A stretch of 64,000 bases of DNA from Lineus longissimus (Eukaryota > Nemertea > Pilidiophora > Heteronemertea > Lineidae): positions 9,550,001-9,614,000 of the forward strand of contig NC_088319.1 in the NCBI RefSeq assembly GCF_910592395.1. The letters run 5' to 3'. A program made the position numbers and the translations under genes. Shown here piece after piece: positions 11,170-22,606 of this stretch. The number at the start of each line of letters is the position of its first letter. Position 1 is the stretch's first letter. Below the pieces are notes generated by a model. It saw only the letters and a list, made by a program, of their open reading frames with translations. It was not told the DNA's origin and did no database searches.

Positions 11170-12493
11170 CATGCTTTTCTTTCCTGGTGACACTATAAAG
11201 CAAAATAGTTGCAACCCCGTAAATGCGCTTTATGTCCAATAATAAGTGACGGTGACCCGTTATAAATGTTTCGCCAGCTTCGCTTTTTTGCCGCTACGCG
11301 GCGCTTTGGGCCGTTGCGTCTAGGATTTGGCATGTTTGGAGAAAACATAAGGAAATGGATTAATATATTCTACACTGATATAGAAAGCTGTATACTAAAT
11401 AATGGATTTTGCTCAAACAGACTGAAAATAACAAGGGGGGGGGTTGAAAGGAAGACCCCCTGACACCCTACTTATTTATCATTGCGACAGAAATTTTGTC
11501 AAGGGCTATCTTGAAACAAGAAGACATCAAATGGATAACAGTCGACAACACTGAATTCCTACTTGATTTATGCGCAGTTGATGCCACGCTATATCTTGAA
11601 GACGATGAAAGTCTTTTAAAATATGTCTGAACATTTTGGTCCAATTCTCTAAATTCCCAGGTTTACAGATAAATTACTCAAAAACCACGGTAATAAAGAT
11701 ATGCATCAGAAAGAATATAAAATACCAGTCAGATGCAGTCAAACAGATAAAATGGCAAACAGAAGGAAAATTCACCTAATTAGGTATCAAATACGATTTA
11801 GACATAAATAATATTATCGAAAAGAAAACTACATGTACAAAGAAAAAGTGAAAGCTTTTGAAAAAATTCTAAATTCTTGGACAGCAAGAAAACTCACAGT
11901 GTATGGACGTGTAACAATAATAAAAACACTCGCCCTTTCTAAACTAGTATTTTCAGCACTCCCAAACACAAAAATTACACTCACTGGACGCAAGGGCCCA
12001 AAGCGCCGCGTAGCGGCAAAAAAGCGAAGCTGGCGAAACATTTATAACGGGTCACCGTCACTTATTATTGGACTTATAGCGCATTTACGGGGTTGCAACT
12101 ATTTTGCTTTATAGTGTCACCAGGAAAGAAAAGCATGCGACCTAACGCCGATCTATTTGTATAAAGTGATAATTGGAAGGTATATAGTAGGAAATATCAA
12201 TAAAATAATCATTGCATGTCGTCTTTTGAGGGCATTTTTGATCGTAAAAGATATATGTGTACGTCACCGGAGTCTCTGCAATAATAATTTTATCACAGCA
12301 GTCTCGCGCAAGTAGAAGTTCTTTACCTATTAGTTCTTCACTTATTAGTCTCAACGTCTGGCGCAAAGCCAGACGTTTTCCATTACGATTTCACTACGAT
12401 GTTTGACCAGAAGGAGCAGTGCGCGAGATATGCTAATGAGTAGACCTCCCTCGCTTGAGTTTCGGAAGAATGTTCCATATCGCGCTAAGCTGA
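11170..12493. repeat. Spacer of inverted repeat A, with a smaller nested inverted repeat
   Basis: About 11170-11325 and 11980-12137 are reverse complements around a different centre (about 11653). Each contains the X segment GTGACGGTGACCCGTTATAA. Between them is an L1/Tx1-like LINE fragment; 12140-12493 is the remaining X sequence in minus orientation. Confidence 0.75.
11326..11995 (+). pseudogene. L1/Tx1-like LINE reverse transcriptase fragment
   Basis: Successive frames encode an RT piece: WINIFYTDIESCILNNGF, DPLTPYLFIIATEIL, then TEFLLDLCAVDA where the catalytic YADD is expected, and finally NSWTARKLTVYGRVTIIKT. The order and motifs match the complete LINE at 39.6-40.2 kb. The GDP block is broken by a run of G, and the catalytic motif is lost. 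Confidence 0.8.
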
Positions 12494-12860
12494 CCACTGC
12501 TGACCATGACAGGCGTGCATTGGACTGGTACAGGTTGGAACTGAACATTGAATATGCTGGTGGTGACGCTTTCTGATGAGAAGTTGGTCGTGACTGATGC
12601 AGTATCCTTGGACTTGTCCACAGCATCGTTCAATCATTGCTCTCTGAGCTGCCTTGATTCTGTACTTACCCAAATACTGAGACCAAATGCCTGTTGACTG
12701 TGCTTTAAGAGAGACTGGCGCCATGCCTAGTCTCTCTTAAAGCACAGTCAACAGACACCAACCCCCTCAGACTCAGAAACCACAAACGCCCAACCCTTCC
12801 TGCTACCCCAATACTTCTGGATAAAAAGACTATTAGATAACAATAACACATCAAAGTGGA
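12494..12860 (-). repeat. Family X core with hairpin, right arm of inverted repeat A
   Basis: Reverse complement of 10845-11169. The hairpin is at 12692-12753 (25-bp stem, 12-base loop). The rest agrees with the left arm except for a few substitutions. Confidence 0.8.
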
Positions 12861-13255
12861 AAATGCGACTATTATCAAACATTGAACCACTGGAAATTAC
12901 ATGTGGTTGAACAAGACAGTAACCCCTCCTTTAAGAAACAAATCAAATGATTTCTGGAAAGATGTCTACACAGCTTGGACATGTGGTTGAGCAAAAACAG
13001 TAAACGTTGACCCACATAAAGAACCAATTTTCTATAATCAAAATATAAAGATAGATAACAAAACCATATTCTACCCACAATGGCTAATTCGGCCAATCGG
13101 GGAGCGGGTCACGGGTACACTAAATGATCTGATTAAAAACAATGGACAAATGATACACAATTCAAACAAAAATATAATTTTGCGGATAACAAAGAATTCT
13201 TTCGAAATAGCGCAGATCGGTAAAATGCACGGAACACATTTTGAGTTTTACTGAA
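12815..13255 (+). pseudogene. L1/Tx1-like LINE fragment, right arm
   Basis: Mirror of 10410-10850. It includes the readable stretch IDNKTIFYPQWLIRPIGE and ends at a stop after GTHFEFY. Stops and frameshifts make it non-coding. Confidence 0.65.
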
Positions 13256-14582
13256 TCAATTTTGTTACATGACGAGTGGTACCTCCGACACCTAGATTAT
13301 CACGGTGTTTGGAGGCAAAGTCAGTGAGGTGGGCCGGCTGACTTTGCGTGGAAATTGTATCGTGTATTGGATCATGTGATAACAAGAAATTCCGCACGTG
13401 CGTCCCGTTCAATTTCAGCCAATGAAAGCTCGTTTTAAATACGGTAATTGTTTTCGATAGTGACTAAGTTTCCAGGAAAGATGTGACAGCTGTTTTGATT
13501 GGGTGGAGTAGATTTGTTCACCTCATCCCGCGAAAAACCATCGGTTTGTTCCAGGGTCAGTAACGTGAGCGAGGCTCTAGGACACCCCCCCCCCCGTAAA
13601 TTGCTTCCCCCGACAGTCCCCCCCCCCCCCCCAGTCAAATTGCCCCCCCCCCCTCCAGTAAAAATGCCTCCTTTGGACCCTAACTTTTTCTTTACAAAGG
13701 TGTTTTCTCCTCAGTTTGCACTCTCAAGACTCCCTCCCGCCTGCTAAGTCCCATGCAAACCCATCCAAGAGAAGCCTTCGACCTGTCATCGCTCCATTTT
13801 TCGAAATTGCCTTTGGCTATGACAACAAGGGATCTTGAAATAATGTATGATGGATTCAGTGACCAAACTCAAAGATTCCTTGAATCATTGTGAAGAAACT
13901 GATCTCTCACTACAATGAAATTTACAATTCATTAAAGGACGATCTCAGGAAATTTTTCGAAGGGCAATATTACTGGGGGCGATTTTACGGGGGGGGGGGG
14001 CAATTCGGCTGGGGGATTTTACTGGGGGGGGGGGCAATTTGACAGGGGGGCTTTTGACTGGGAGGCAATTGTCCCGATACCGTGAGCGAGGGGAGGATAC
14101 GACTGACTCTGGATTATCCAGGATGAGATATCCAAGGATGAAGGTCAAATAAGCACTGACACAATCAATATGAATAGACGTTTCCCAGGGCCTAATCAGA
14201 TCCATACCGGCCTGTCGTGCGTATTATCGCAGGAGCAGACTTTCGGACTGGTGGTCACCGCCAGGAAGTCGGCATGAATCAGGAATAGGCAGAATGATGT
14301 CCGACAGGGAATTACTCATATCAAAATAGGCCTACTCCTTTGAGGAATTTGAATGAAGTTGTAACAAAAATGGCTGAAACTGCGGTGTTGATTCGAAGTC
14401 CTCAAAGGAGTATTAGCCATCCTGGTCAAATCACTCTAGAAAGGAAATATGGTGGTTGGCCCAAAAAGCATGAATATTGAAGGTTGTGACTTTGTCTTCG
14501 ATACAATGAAACAAAAGCCAGTCTTTTAATCATTGCTGATTGTGACAGCTTACAGGCATCTGTATTGTATTTCTGCGTGTTT
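13256..14582. other. Right palindrome arm, non-coding with homopolymer runs
   Basis: Reverse complement of about 9078-10407. It contains the mirrored poly-C (13583-13660) and poly-G (13977-14055) tracts. The proline-rich frames across the C runs are products of the homopolymers, not genes. Confidence 0.6.
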
Positions 14583-15401
14583 TTAGCTCACCTCTGGGGA
14601 GCTTATACGATACCGTGGCGTCCGTCGTCCGTGGCTGTCGTCGTCGTCAGTTAGTGGAGCACGTTTCGTCACCGCTAGGGCTAGATGGCTAAAACTTGTG
14701 GTGTGATGGTAGCTTTGGGCAATATGCCCAGACGCATTTTTCTTTTTCGCGATATGACCTACTTTCTGGCCTCCAGGCGGCCATCTTGGAAATTGTTTTT
14801 TGCCTTTTTAAAGCTAATGGTTGTACGTAGAGCGACGAAATTTTGATGGTGGGTGTATCTAATAGGGGTAAATAACATATCACCCGGAATTTTGATTTGA
14901 CCTACTTTTCAAGGTCACTGAGGTCAAAGTTCACTAAATCACCGATAGGTGGCACGTTTCTATTTGAGATAGAAGGTTCTAAACTTGTGAGGACATATAT
15001 CAAGGGACCCTCTATTCTACCCCAAATATTTGTCTTGCTCGGACTTCAAATAATGGTCGCCAGGCGGCCATCTTGAAAATCAAACAAAGTCGGATTGCAA
15101 CCAAATTTCATGTGATTGTATATCTATGTAATCCCTACAACATCCCTGATTTTCAGTCAAATCAATTGACCATATGGCCGCCATGTGGCCATCTTGAAAA
15201 TTAAACAAAGTCCTATTACCCCGAAACTAATTATCGGATTGCAACAAACTTCATGTGATTATGTATCTATGTACTCTTATCAATATCCCTAATTTTCAGT
15301 CAAATCCAAAGACAAATATGGCCGCCATCTTGAAAATCCAACGAAGTCCCGTTACTCCTAAACTGTTGAACAGATGTCAACCAATTTCCATGTGACATGT
15401 A
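14583..15401 (+). repeat. GGCTCACC-type repeat, right arm copy
   Basis: Reverse complement of 8260-9077 as part of giant inverted repeat A. It starts with TTTAGCTCACCTCTGGGGAG. No coding function is seen. Confidence 0.7.
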
Positions 15402-16305
15402 TGTCGTGTCTCCTTCCCTTTCGTTTTGGTCTTCGGGGATCTTCGCTTCCGAGATGGAATCGGTGGCCCAGTGTAACGACAAAAGTGCTAACAACAACCA
15501 CGAGATTTTCACAACCAAAATTTAGTAAATTGTCCCAAAGAATGGGAAGTTTTGGTACAAGCTGTGCCCCCATAGTGTTTATAGACAGTGGAAGGGACAA
15601 CGAGATGTAAGTGTACATGTAGAAGCTAAAATACATGAATGGTGAGCCATAGTATGGCCGTATAAGACATGTTTAGGCGGCAGTGCTTTGTCGTCTTCAG
15701 GAGCCGTCCGGACTTTTCCCGCCACCAACCTAAAGTTCAGGTTTTCTTTTATTCTGTCTGTTTATGTAACAATATACCACTTTAGGAGGTCCAGATATTA
15801 TTGATAAACAACTATTGTCTAAGCTTTGTTAATCAGTGAAATATTTGTGGATTTGAGGTATTTAGAATCCTAATGACGAGAGACTCTGCCAGCTGGTTAT
15901 CCATCATCTGCATTGTAGTTGAACGTTGCTCGTATAGGCGTCGCCACCGTACAGGACGAAATATTGTATTCAGTTCTGTCTTCTGGTGGTTGTGACCAGG
16001 GAACAGGTTGTGATTTGTGAGGTTAGTGAACTTATGATTTGTATTGTTTATGTTTTGCAGTTAAACCATCAATCGTCATTGAATGATACCAGACATCGTG
16101 TCAAGAATAAAGGATTCTGTCGTTTGATGAGTAATACAACCGTTGTCAAGTCAATTCATCAGTCCTGTTTATAATCAAGAGCCAGTTCCAGGAGTTCGTC
16201 TGTTGTGAGCCACAACATAGTTTAAATCTCGCTTCCATGCAACATCATGAACATGGATGGACTGAACATTCTTTCAGATGCCGCTATGCAGCGGTGGCTT
16301 GAGAG
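15402..16305 (+). mobile_element. Inverted second copy of BEL 5' LTR and gag start
   Basis: The LTR (about 15402-16217), the leader and the first ~20 codons of gag (ATG near 16246) are present in reverse orientation to the main BEL copy. The sequence stops abruptly at 16305 and joins family X. It is part of the inverted duplication, not an independent insertion: the flanking target DNA is duplicated with it. Confidence 0.9.
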
Positions 16306-16860
16306 TCTCTGCAATGATCATTTTATCACAGCAGTCTCGCGCAAGTAGAAGTTCTTTACCTATTAGTTCTTCACTTATTAGTCTCAATGTCTGGCGCAAA
16401 GCCAGACGTTTTCCATTACGATTTCACTACGATGTTTGACAAGAAGGAGCAGTGCGCGAGATATGCTAATGAGCAGACTTCCCTCGCTTGAGTTTCGGAA
16501 GAATGTTCCATATCGCGCTAAGCTGACCACTGCTGACCATGACAGGCGTGCATTGGACTGGTACAGGTTGGAACTGAACATTGAATATGCTGGTGGTGAC
16601 GCTTTCTGATGAGAAGTTGGTCGTGACTGATGCAGTATCCTTGGACTTGTCCACAGCATCGTTCAATCATTGCTCTCTGAGCTGGCTTGATTCTGTACTT
16701 GACCCAAATACTGAGACCAAATGCCTGTTGACTGTGCTTTAAGAGAGACTGACGCCATGCCTAGTCTCTCTTAAAGCACAGTCAACAGACACCAACCCCC
16801 TCAGACTCAGAAACCACAAACGCCCAACCCTTCCTGCTACCTTAATACTTCTGGGTTGAT
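16306..16860 (-). repeat. Family X core with hairpin, left arm of inverted repeat B
   Basis: X in minus orientation: the small palindrome GTCTGGCGCAAAGCCAGAC near 16388, the shared ~200-bp segment, then the 25-bp-stem hairpin at 16726-16787. It ends with TACTTCTGG near 16851, the reverse of the family's start. Confidence 0.8.
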
Positions 16861-17194
16861 AGATACCCATGCGTGGCGCAAAACTGCCCAACTTCAACTC
16901 GTGATAATTGATTGATAACAATGAATCAAAAAAAATTATGGTACGGTATGTTGCGTATTAAGAATCTAAGTGAACTTTCCCCCTAAATAACTGGATGGTT
17001 TTTCTGGATTACCCAGAAAAGTGACTTTTTGGAAAGGTCAAAAAGTCACCTTGATCAATTTTATGTCAACATGCTATGTCGCATTGAAGCTTACTCTGTT
17101 CCTAGCGCATGTCCGTATAACTGCCGATTATTAAAAAATAATAATTATGCATATAATTAACAAAGTATAGCTTTTACTCCACGTAATTTCTCTA
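16861..17194. other. AT-rich single segment inside inverted repeat B (left arm)
   Basis: Non-coding sequence absent from inverted repeat A. It contains a 12-bp-stem hairpin with AAGTGACTTTTT and its complement (about 17020-17053). The mirror is at about 21244-21577. Confidence 0.5.
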
Positions 17195-18310
17195 TTTCAA
17201 TTGATTCAGTAAAACTCAAAATGTGTTCCGTGCATTTTACCGATCTGCGCTATTTCGAAAGAATTCTTTGTTATCCGCAAAATTATATTTTTGTTTGAAT
17301 TGTGTATCATTTGTCCATTGTTTTTAATCAGATTATTTAGTGTACCCGTGACCCGCTCCCCGATTGGCCGAATTAGCCATTGTGGGTAGAATATGGTTTT
17401 GTTATCTATCTTCATATTTTCATCATAGAAAATTGGTTCTTTATGTGGGTCAACGTTTACTGTCTTTGCTCAACCACATTTCCAAGCTGTGTAGACATCT
17501 TTCCAGAAATCATTTGATTTGTTTCTTAAAGGAGGGGTTACTGTCTTGTTCAACCACATGTTATTTCCAGTGGTTCAATGTTTGATAATAGTCGCATTTT
17601 CCACTTTGATGTGTTATTGTTATCTAATAGTCTTTTTATCCAGTGAGTGTAATTTTTGTGTTTGGGAGTGCTGAAAATACTAGTTTAGAAAGGGCGAGTG
17701 TTTTTATTATTGTTACACGTCCATACACTGTGAGTTTTCTTGCTGTCCAAGAATTTAGAGTTTTTTCAAAGCTTTCACTTTTTCTTTGTACATGTAGTTT
17801 TCTTTTCGATAATATTATTTATGTCTAAATCGTATTTGATACCTAATTAGGTGAATTTTCCTTCTGTTTGCCATTTTATCTGTTTGTCTGCATCTGACTG
17901 GTATTTTATATTCTTTCTGATGCATATCTTTATTACCGTGGTTTTTGAGTAATTTATCTGTAAACCTGGGAATTTAGAGAATTGGACCAAAATGTTCAGA
18001 CATATTTTAAAAGACTTTTCATCGTCTTCAAGATATACCGTGGCATCAACTGCGCATAAATCAAGTAGGAATTCAGTGTTGTCGACTGTTATCCCTTTGA
18101 TGTCTTCTTGTTTCAAGATAGCCCTTGACAAAATTTCTGTCGCAATGATAAATAGGTAGGGTGTCAGGGGGTCTTTCTTTCTACCCCCCCCCCACCCTTG
18201 TTATTTTCAGTCTGTTTGAGCAAAATCCATTATTAAGTATACAGCTTTCTATATCAGTGTAGAATATATTAATCCATTTCCTTATGTTTTCTCCAAACAT
18301 GCCAAATCCT
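17195..18310 (-). pseudogene. L1/Tx1-like LINE fragments, left arm of inverted repeat B
   Basis: On the minus strand the pieces follow natural LINE order: RT with TPYLFIIATEIL and LLDLCAVDATVYLEDDEK near 17850-18200, then TARKLTVYGRV, then FWKDVYTAW and KTIFYPQW down to 17206. It is longer and more continuous than the copies in inverted repeat A, showing that X once held one contiguous LINE segment. Confidence 0.8.
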
Positions 18311-18988
18311 AGACGCAACGGCCCAAAGCGCCGCGTAGCGGCAAAAAAGCGAAGCTGGCGAAACATTTATAACGGGTCACCGTCACTTATTATTGGACTT
18401 AAAGCGCATTTACGGGGTTGCAACTATTTTGCTTTATAGTGTCACCAGGAAAGAAAAGCATGCGACCTAACGCCGATCTATTTGTATCAAGTGATAATTG
18501 GAAGGTATATAGTAGGAAATATCAATAAAATAATCATTCCATGTCGTCTTTTGAAGGCATTTTTGATTGTAAAAAATATATGTGTACGTCACCGGAGTCT
18601 CTGCAACGATCATTTTATCACAGCAGTCTCGCGCAAGTAGAAGTTCTTTACCTATTAGGTCTTCACTTATTAGTCTCAATGTCTGGCGCAAAGCCAGACG
18701 TTTTCCATTACGATTTCACTACGATGTTTGACAAGAAGGAGCAGTGCGCGAGATATGCTAATGAGCAGACTTCCCTCGCTTGAGTTTCGGAAGAATGTTC
18801 CATATCACGCTAAGCTGACCACTGCTGACCATGACAGGCGTGCATTGGACTGGTACATTCTCATCGGTGTCTGTTGACTGTGCTTTAAGAGAGACTAGGC
18901 ATGGCGCCAGTCAACAGGCATTTGGTCTCAGTATTTGGGTAAGTACAGAATCAAGCCAGCTCAGAGAGCTATGATTGAACGATGCTGT
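18311..18988 (-). repeat. Family X end segment and broken hairpin
   Basis: X sequence with GTCACCGTCACTTATTATTGG, the GTCTGGC palindrome, and then a rearranged hairpin near 18866-18916 from which most of one arm is deleted. Confidence 0.75.
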
Positions 18989-19526
18989 TCGAAACCAATT
19001 GTATCTGTATACCTCATACGTCAATCACCTCAAAAGTAGGCTACTTCAAAAGTATGAGGTCAATCACCTCAAAAGTACCTCAAAAGTATGAGGTGATTGA
19101 CCTCATACTTCAAAAACCTATTTTATTTTTGCCATAAGACTATTTAACCGTTATAAGACATACAGGGCTAAAACAAATGCCAGTTCTTTTGCGTCATTGA
19201 TTAACCTGGTTCTAAGTGCAATTACTGAATTGCTGCTGCATTGTAGGATGTTTTTCTCTTCCTGTGCCCTTTCCTTATCGATTCGCTGCTATTAGCTCTT
19301 GCCTTGTTGGTGTCTTTATGTGCAAACTCACAGTGTTTTGGTATGCCTATGTATGTAAAATCCAGAAGTATTAAGGTAGCAGGAAGGGTTGGGCGTTTGT
19401 GGTTTCTGATGAGAAGTTGGTCGTGACTGATGCAGTATCCTTGGACTTGTCCACAGCATCGTTCAATCATAGCTCTCTGAGCTGGCTTGATTCTGTACTT
19501 ACCCAAATACTGAGACCAAATGCCTG
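18987..19526 (-). repeat. 540-bp segment shared in inverse with 31932-32471
   Basis: It is the reverse complement of 31932-32471 along its full length. It includes stacked inverted repeats of TATGAGGTCAATCACCTCA (about 19019-19110) capable of a stem over 20 bp, and the X start motif. It forms the centre of inverted repeat B. An open frame across it matches no protein I recognise. Confidence 0.85.
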
Positions 19527-20129
19527 TTGACTGGCGCCATGCCTAGTCTCTCTTAAAGCACAGTCAACAGACACCGATGAGAATGTACCAGTCCAATGCA
19601 CGCCTGTCATGGTCAGCAGTGGTCAGCTTAGCGTGATATGGAACATTCTTCCGAAACTCAAGCGAGGGAAGTCTGCTCATTAGCATATCTCGCGCACTGC
19701 TCCTTCTTGTCAAACATCGTAGTGAAATCGTAATGGAAAACGTCTGGCTTTGCGCCAGACATTGAGACTAATAAGTGAAGACCTAATAGGTAAAGAACTT
19801 CTACTTGCGCGAGACTGCTGTGATAAAATGATCGTTGCAGAGACTCCGGTGACGTACACATATATTTTTTACAATCAAAAATGCCTTCAAAAGACGACAT
19901 GGAATGATTATTTTATTGATATTTCCTACTATATACCTTCCAATTATCACTTGATACAAATAGATCGGCGTTAGGTCGCATGCTTTTCTTTCCTGGTGAC
20001 ACTATAAAGCAAAATAGTTGCAACCCCGTAAATGCGCTTTAAGTCCAATAATAAGTGACGGTGACCCGTTATAAATGTTTCGCCAGCTTCGCTTTTTTGC
20101 CGCTACGCGGCGCTTTGGGCCGTTGCGTC

Positions 20130-21245
20130 TAGGATTTGGCATGTTTGGAGAAAACATAAGGAAATGGATTAATATATTCTACACTGATATAGAAAGCTGT
20201 ATACTTAATAATGGATTTTGCTCAAACAGACTGAAAATAACAAGGGTGGGGGGGTAGAAAGAAAGACCCCCTGACACCCTACCTATTTATCATTGCGACA
20301 GAAATTTTGTCAAGGGCTATCTTGAAACAAGAAGACATCAAAGGGATAACAGTCGACAACACTGAATTCCTACTTGATTTATGCGCAGTTGATGCCACGG
20401 TATATCTTGAAGACGATGAAAAGTCTTTTAAAATATGTCTGAACATTTTGGTCCAATTCTCTAAATTCCCAGGTTTACAGATAAATTACTCAAAAACCAC
20501 GGTAATAAAGATATGCATCAGAAAGAATATAAAATACCAGTCAGATGCAGACAAACAGATAAAATGGCAAACAGAAGGAAAATTCACCTAATTAGGTATC
20601 AAATACGATTTAGACATAAATAATATTATCGAAAAGAAAACTACATGTACAAAGAAAAAGTGAAAGCTTTGAAAAAACTCTAAATTCTTGGACAGCAAGA
20701 AAACTCACAGTGTATGGACGTGTAACAATAATAAAAACACTCGCCCTTTCTAAACTAGTATTTTCAGCACTCCCAAACACAAAAATTACACTCACTGGAT
20801 AAAAAGACTATTAGATAACAATAACACATCAAAGTGGAAAATGCGACTATTATCAAACATTGAACCACTGGAAATAACATGTGGTTGAACAAGACAGTAA
20901 CCCCTCCTTTAAGAAACAAATCAAATGATTTCTGGAAAGATGTCTACACAGCTTGGAAATGTGGTTGAGCAAAGACAGTAAACGTTGACCCACATAAAGA
21001 ACCAATTTTCTATGATCAAAATATGAAGATAGATAACAAAACCATATTCTACCCACAATGGCTAATTCGGCCAATCGGGGAGCGGGTCACGGGTACACTA
21101 AATAATCTGATTAAAAACAATGGACAAATGATACACAATTCAAACAAAAATATAATTTTGCGGATAACAAAGAATTCTTTCGAAATAGCGCAGATCGGTA
21201 AAATGCACGGAACACATTTTGAGTTTTACTGAATCAATTGAAATA
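20130..21245 (+). pseudogene. L1/Tx1-like LINE fragments, right arm of inverted repeat B
   Basis: Mirror of 17195-18310 in plus orientation. Readable blocks in order are WINIFYTDIESC, a broken GDP block, AILKQEDIKGITVDNTEF, CAVDATVYLE (catalytic YADD lost), ARKLTVYGRVTIIKTL, FWKDVYTAW and KTIFYPQWL. Frameshifts and stops are frequent. Confidence 0.8.
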
Positions 21246-21584
21246 GAGAAATTACGTGGAGTAAAAGCTATACTTTGTTAATTATATGCATAATTATTAT
21301 TTTTTAATAATCGGCAGTTATACGGACATGCGCTAGGAACAGAGTAAGCTTCAATGCGACATAGCATGTTGACATAAAATTGATCAAGGTGACTTTTTGA
21401 CCTTTCCAAAAAGTCACTTTTCTGGGTAATCCAGAAAAACCATCCAGTTATTTAGGGGGAAAGTTCACTTAGATTCTTAATACGCAACATACCGTACCAT
21501 AATTTTTTTTGATTCATTGTTATCAATCAATTATCACGAGTTGAAGTTGGGCAGTTTTGCGCCACGCATGGGTATCTATCAACC

Positions 21585-22420
21585 CAGAAGTATTAAGGTA
21601 GCAGGAAGGGTTGGGCGTTTGTGGTTTCTGAGTCTGAGGGGGTTGGTGTCTGTTGACTGTGCTTTAAGAGAGACTAGGCATGGCGTCAGTCTCTCTTAAA
21701 GCACAGTCAACAGGCATTTGGTCTCAGTATTTGGGTCAAGTACAGAATCAAGCCAGCTCAGAGAGCAATGATTGAACGATGCTGTGGACAAGTCCAAGGA
21801 TACTGCATCAGTCACGACCAACTTCTCATCAGAAAGCGTCACCACCAGCATATTCAATGTTCAGTTCCAACCTGTACCAGTCCAATGCACGCCTGTCATG
21901 GTCAGCAGTGGTCAGCTTAGCGCGATATGGAACATTCTTCCGAAACTCAAGCGAGGGAAGTCTGCTCATTAGCATATCTCGCGCACTGCTCCTTCTTGTC
22001 AAACATCGTAGTGAAATCGTAATGGAAAACGTCTGGCTTTGCGCCAGACATTGAGACTAATAAGTGAAGAACTAATAGGTAAAGAACTTCTACTTGCGCG
22101 AGACTGCTGTGATAAAATGATCATTGCAGAGACTCCGGTGACGTACACATATATTTTTTACAATCAAAAATGCCCTCAAAAGACGACATGGAATGATTAT
22201 TTATTGATATTTCCAACTATATACCTTCGAATTATCACTTTATACAAATAGATCGGCGTTAGGTCGCATGCTTTTCTTTCCTGATGACATTATAAAGCAA
22301 AATAGTTGCAACCCCGTAAATGCGCTATAAGTCCAATAATAAGTGACGGTGACCCGTTATAAATGTTTCGCCAGCTTCGCTTTTTTGCCGCTCTGCGGCG
22401 CTTTGGGCCCTTGCGTCTAG
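21585..22420 (+). repeat. Family X, most complete copy, adjoining PGD
   Basis: In order: the start AGAAGTATTAAGGTAGCAGG; the hairpin at 21651-21712 (25-bp stem with one mismatch at the loop edge); the shared segment; the GTCTGGC palindrome (about 22031-22049); a block with GTGACGGTGACCCGTTATAA; and an end at TTGCGTCTAG near 22420. Parts recur at 10.8-12.9, 16.3-16.9, 18.3-20.1, 28.5-30.1 and 31.9-32.1 kb. I find no transposase; its class is unknown. Confidence 0.75.
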
Positions 22421-22595
22421 CCGACTTAACCCACTTGTCACAGTGAATAGGGTCCGCCCATTCCTTTAGACCAATACTTCAACCTTGAAAGGGAAGTAGA
22501 GCGTAGCGGATCGGGCCAATATAATGCGCTACCCAACTGCAAAATATCGGCTTAACGTTGTGACTTTAAAGAGACGATTCAGCTAGACAATCAAA
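22421..22595 (+). promoter_or_regulatory. Putative PGD promoter and 5' UTR
   Basis: This is the only non-repetitive DNA between the end of the X repeat (about 22420) and the proposed PGD start codon. It holds two CCAAT motifs (22473-22477, and 22516-22520 in the context GGGCCAAT) and a GC-box-like GTCCGCCCA near 22451. I see no convincing TATA box. The transcription start cannot be placed. The promoter assignment is inference from position and motifs. Confidence 0.4.
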
Positions 22596-22606
22596 ATGGC
22601 AGAACA
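22596..22606 (+). CDS. PGD: PGD coding exon 1 (11 nt; M-A-E plus two bases of Q)
   Basis: ATGGCAGAACA is followed directly by a consensus donor GTAAGTG. The two bases left over (CA) combine with the first base of exon 2 (G) to give Gln, so the protein begins MAEQADIALIG, which is how animal PGD proteins typically start. Exon 2 has no upstream ATG of its own in frame, so an upstream start exon is required. The fit of start, donor and phase is good, but the exon is 23 kb from exon 2 and only 11 coding bases long, so transcript evidence would be needed. Confidence 0.65.

Larger units (their letters stand above)
7356..16305. repeat. Giant inverted repeat A (arms ~3.8 kb, spacer ~1.3 kb)
   Basis: Left arm 7356-11169 and right arm 12494-16305 are reverse complements: positions sum to about 23661-23663 over the whole arm, including every shared open frame. 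Differences are mainly homopolymer lengths and a few substitutions. The outer edge lies inside BEL gag (7356) and the right arm ends at the matching point (16305), where family X begins. The duplication therefore happened after the BEL insertion. Microhomology GAGA occurs at the right junction. Confidence 0.93.
16306..22132. repeat. Giant inverted repeat B (arms ~2.7 kb, spacer ~0.46 kb)
   Basis: Left arm 16306-18988 and right arm 19453-22132 are near-perfect reverse complements (coordinates sum to 38438-38441). It abuts inverted repeat A at 16305/16306. Both arms consist of family X with LINE pieces. The right arm continues as single-copy X sequence to about 22420, just before the PGD promoter. 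Confidence 0.92.

Noticed and set aside
16440-16520. snRNA-like sequence (ATTAGCATATC, GCGCAC) in family X
   Set aside because: A few U6-like words occur, but the order and the rest of U6 are absent, and no other spliceosomal RNA matches.
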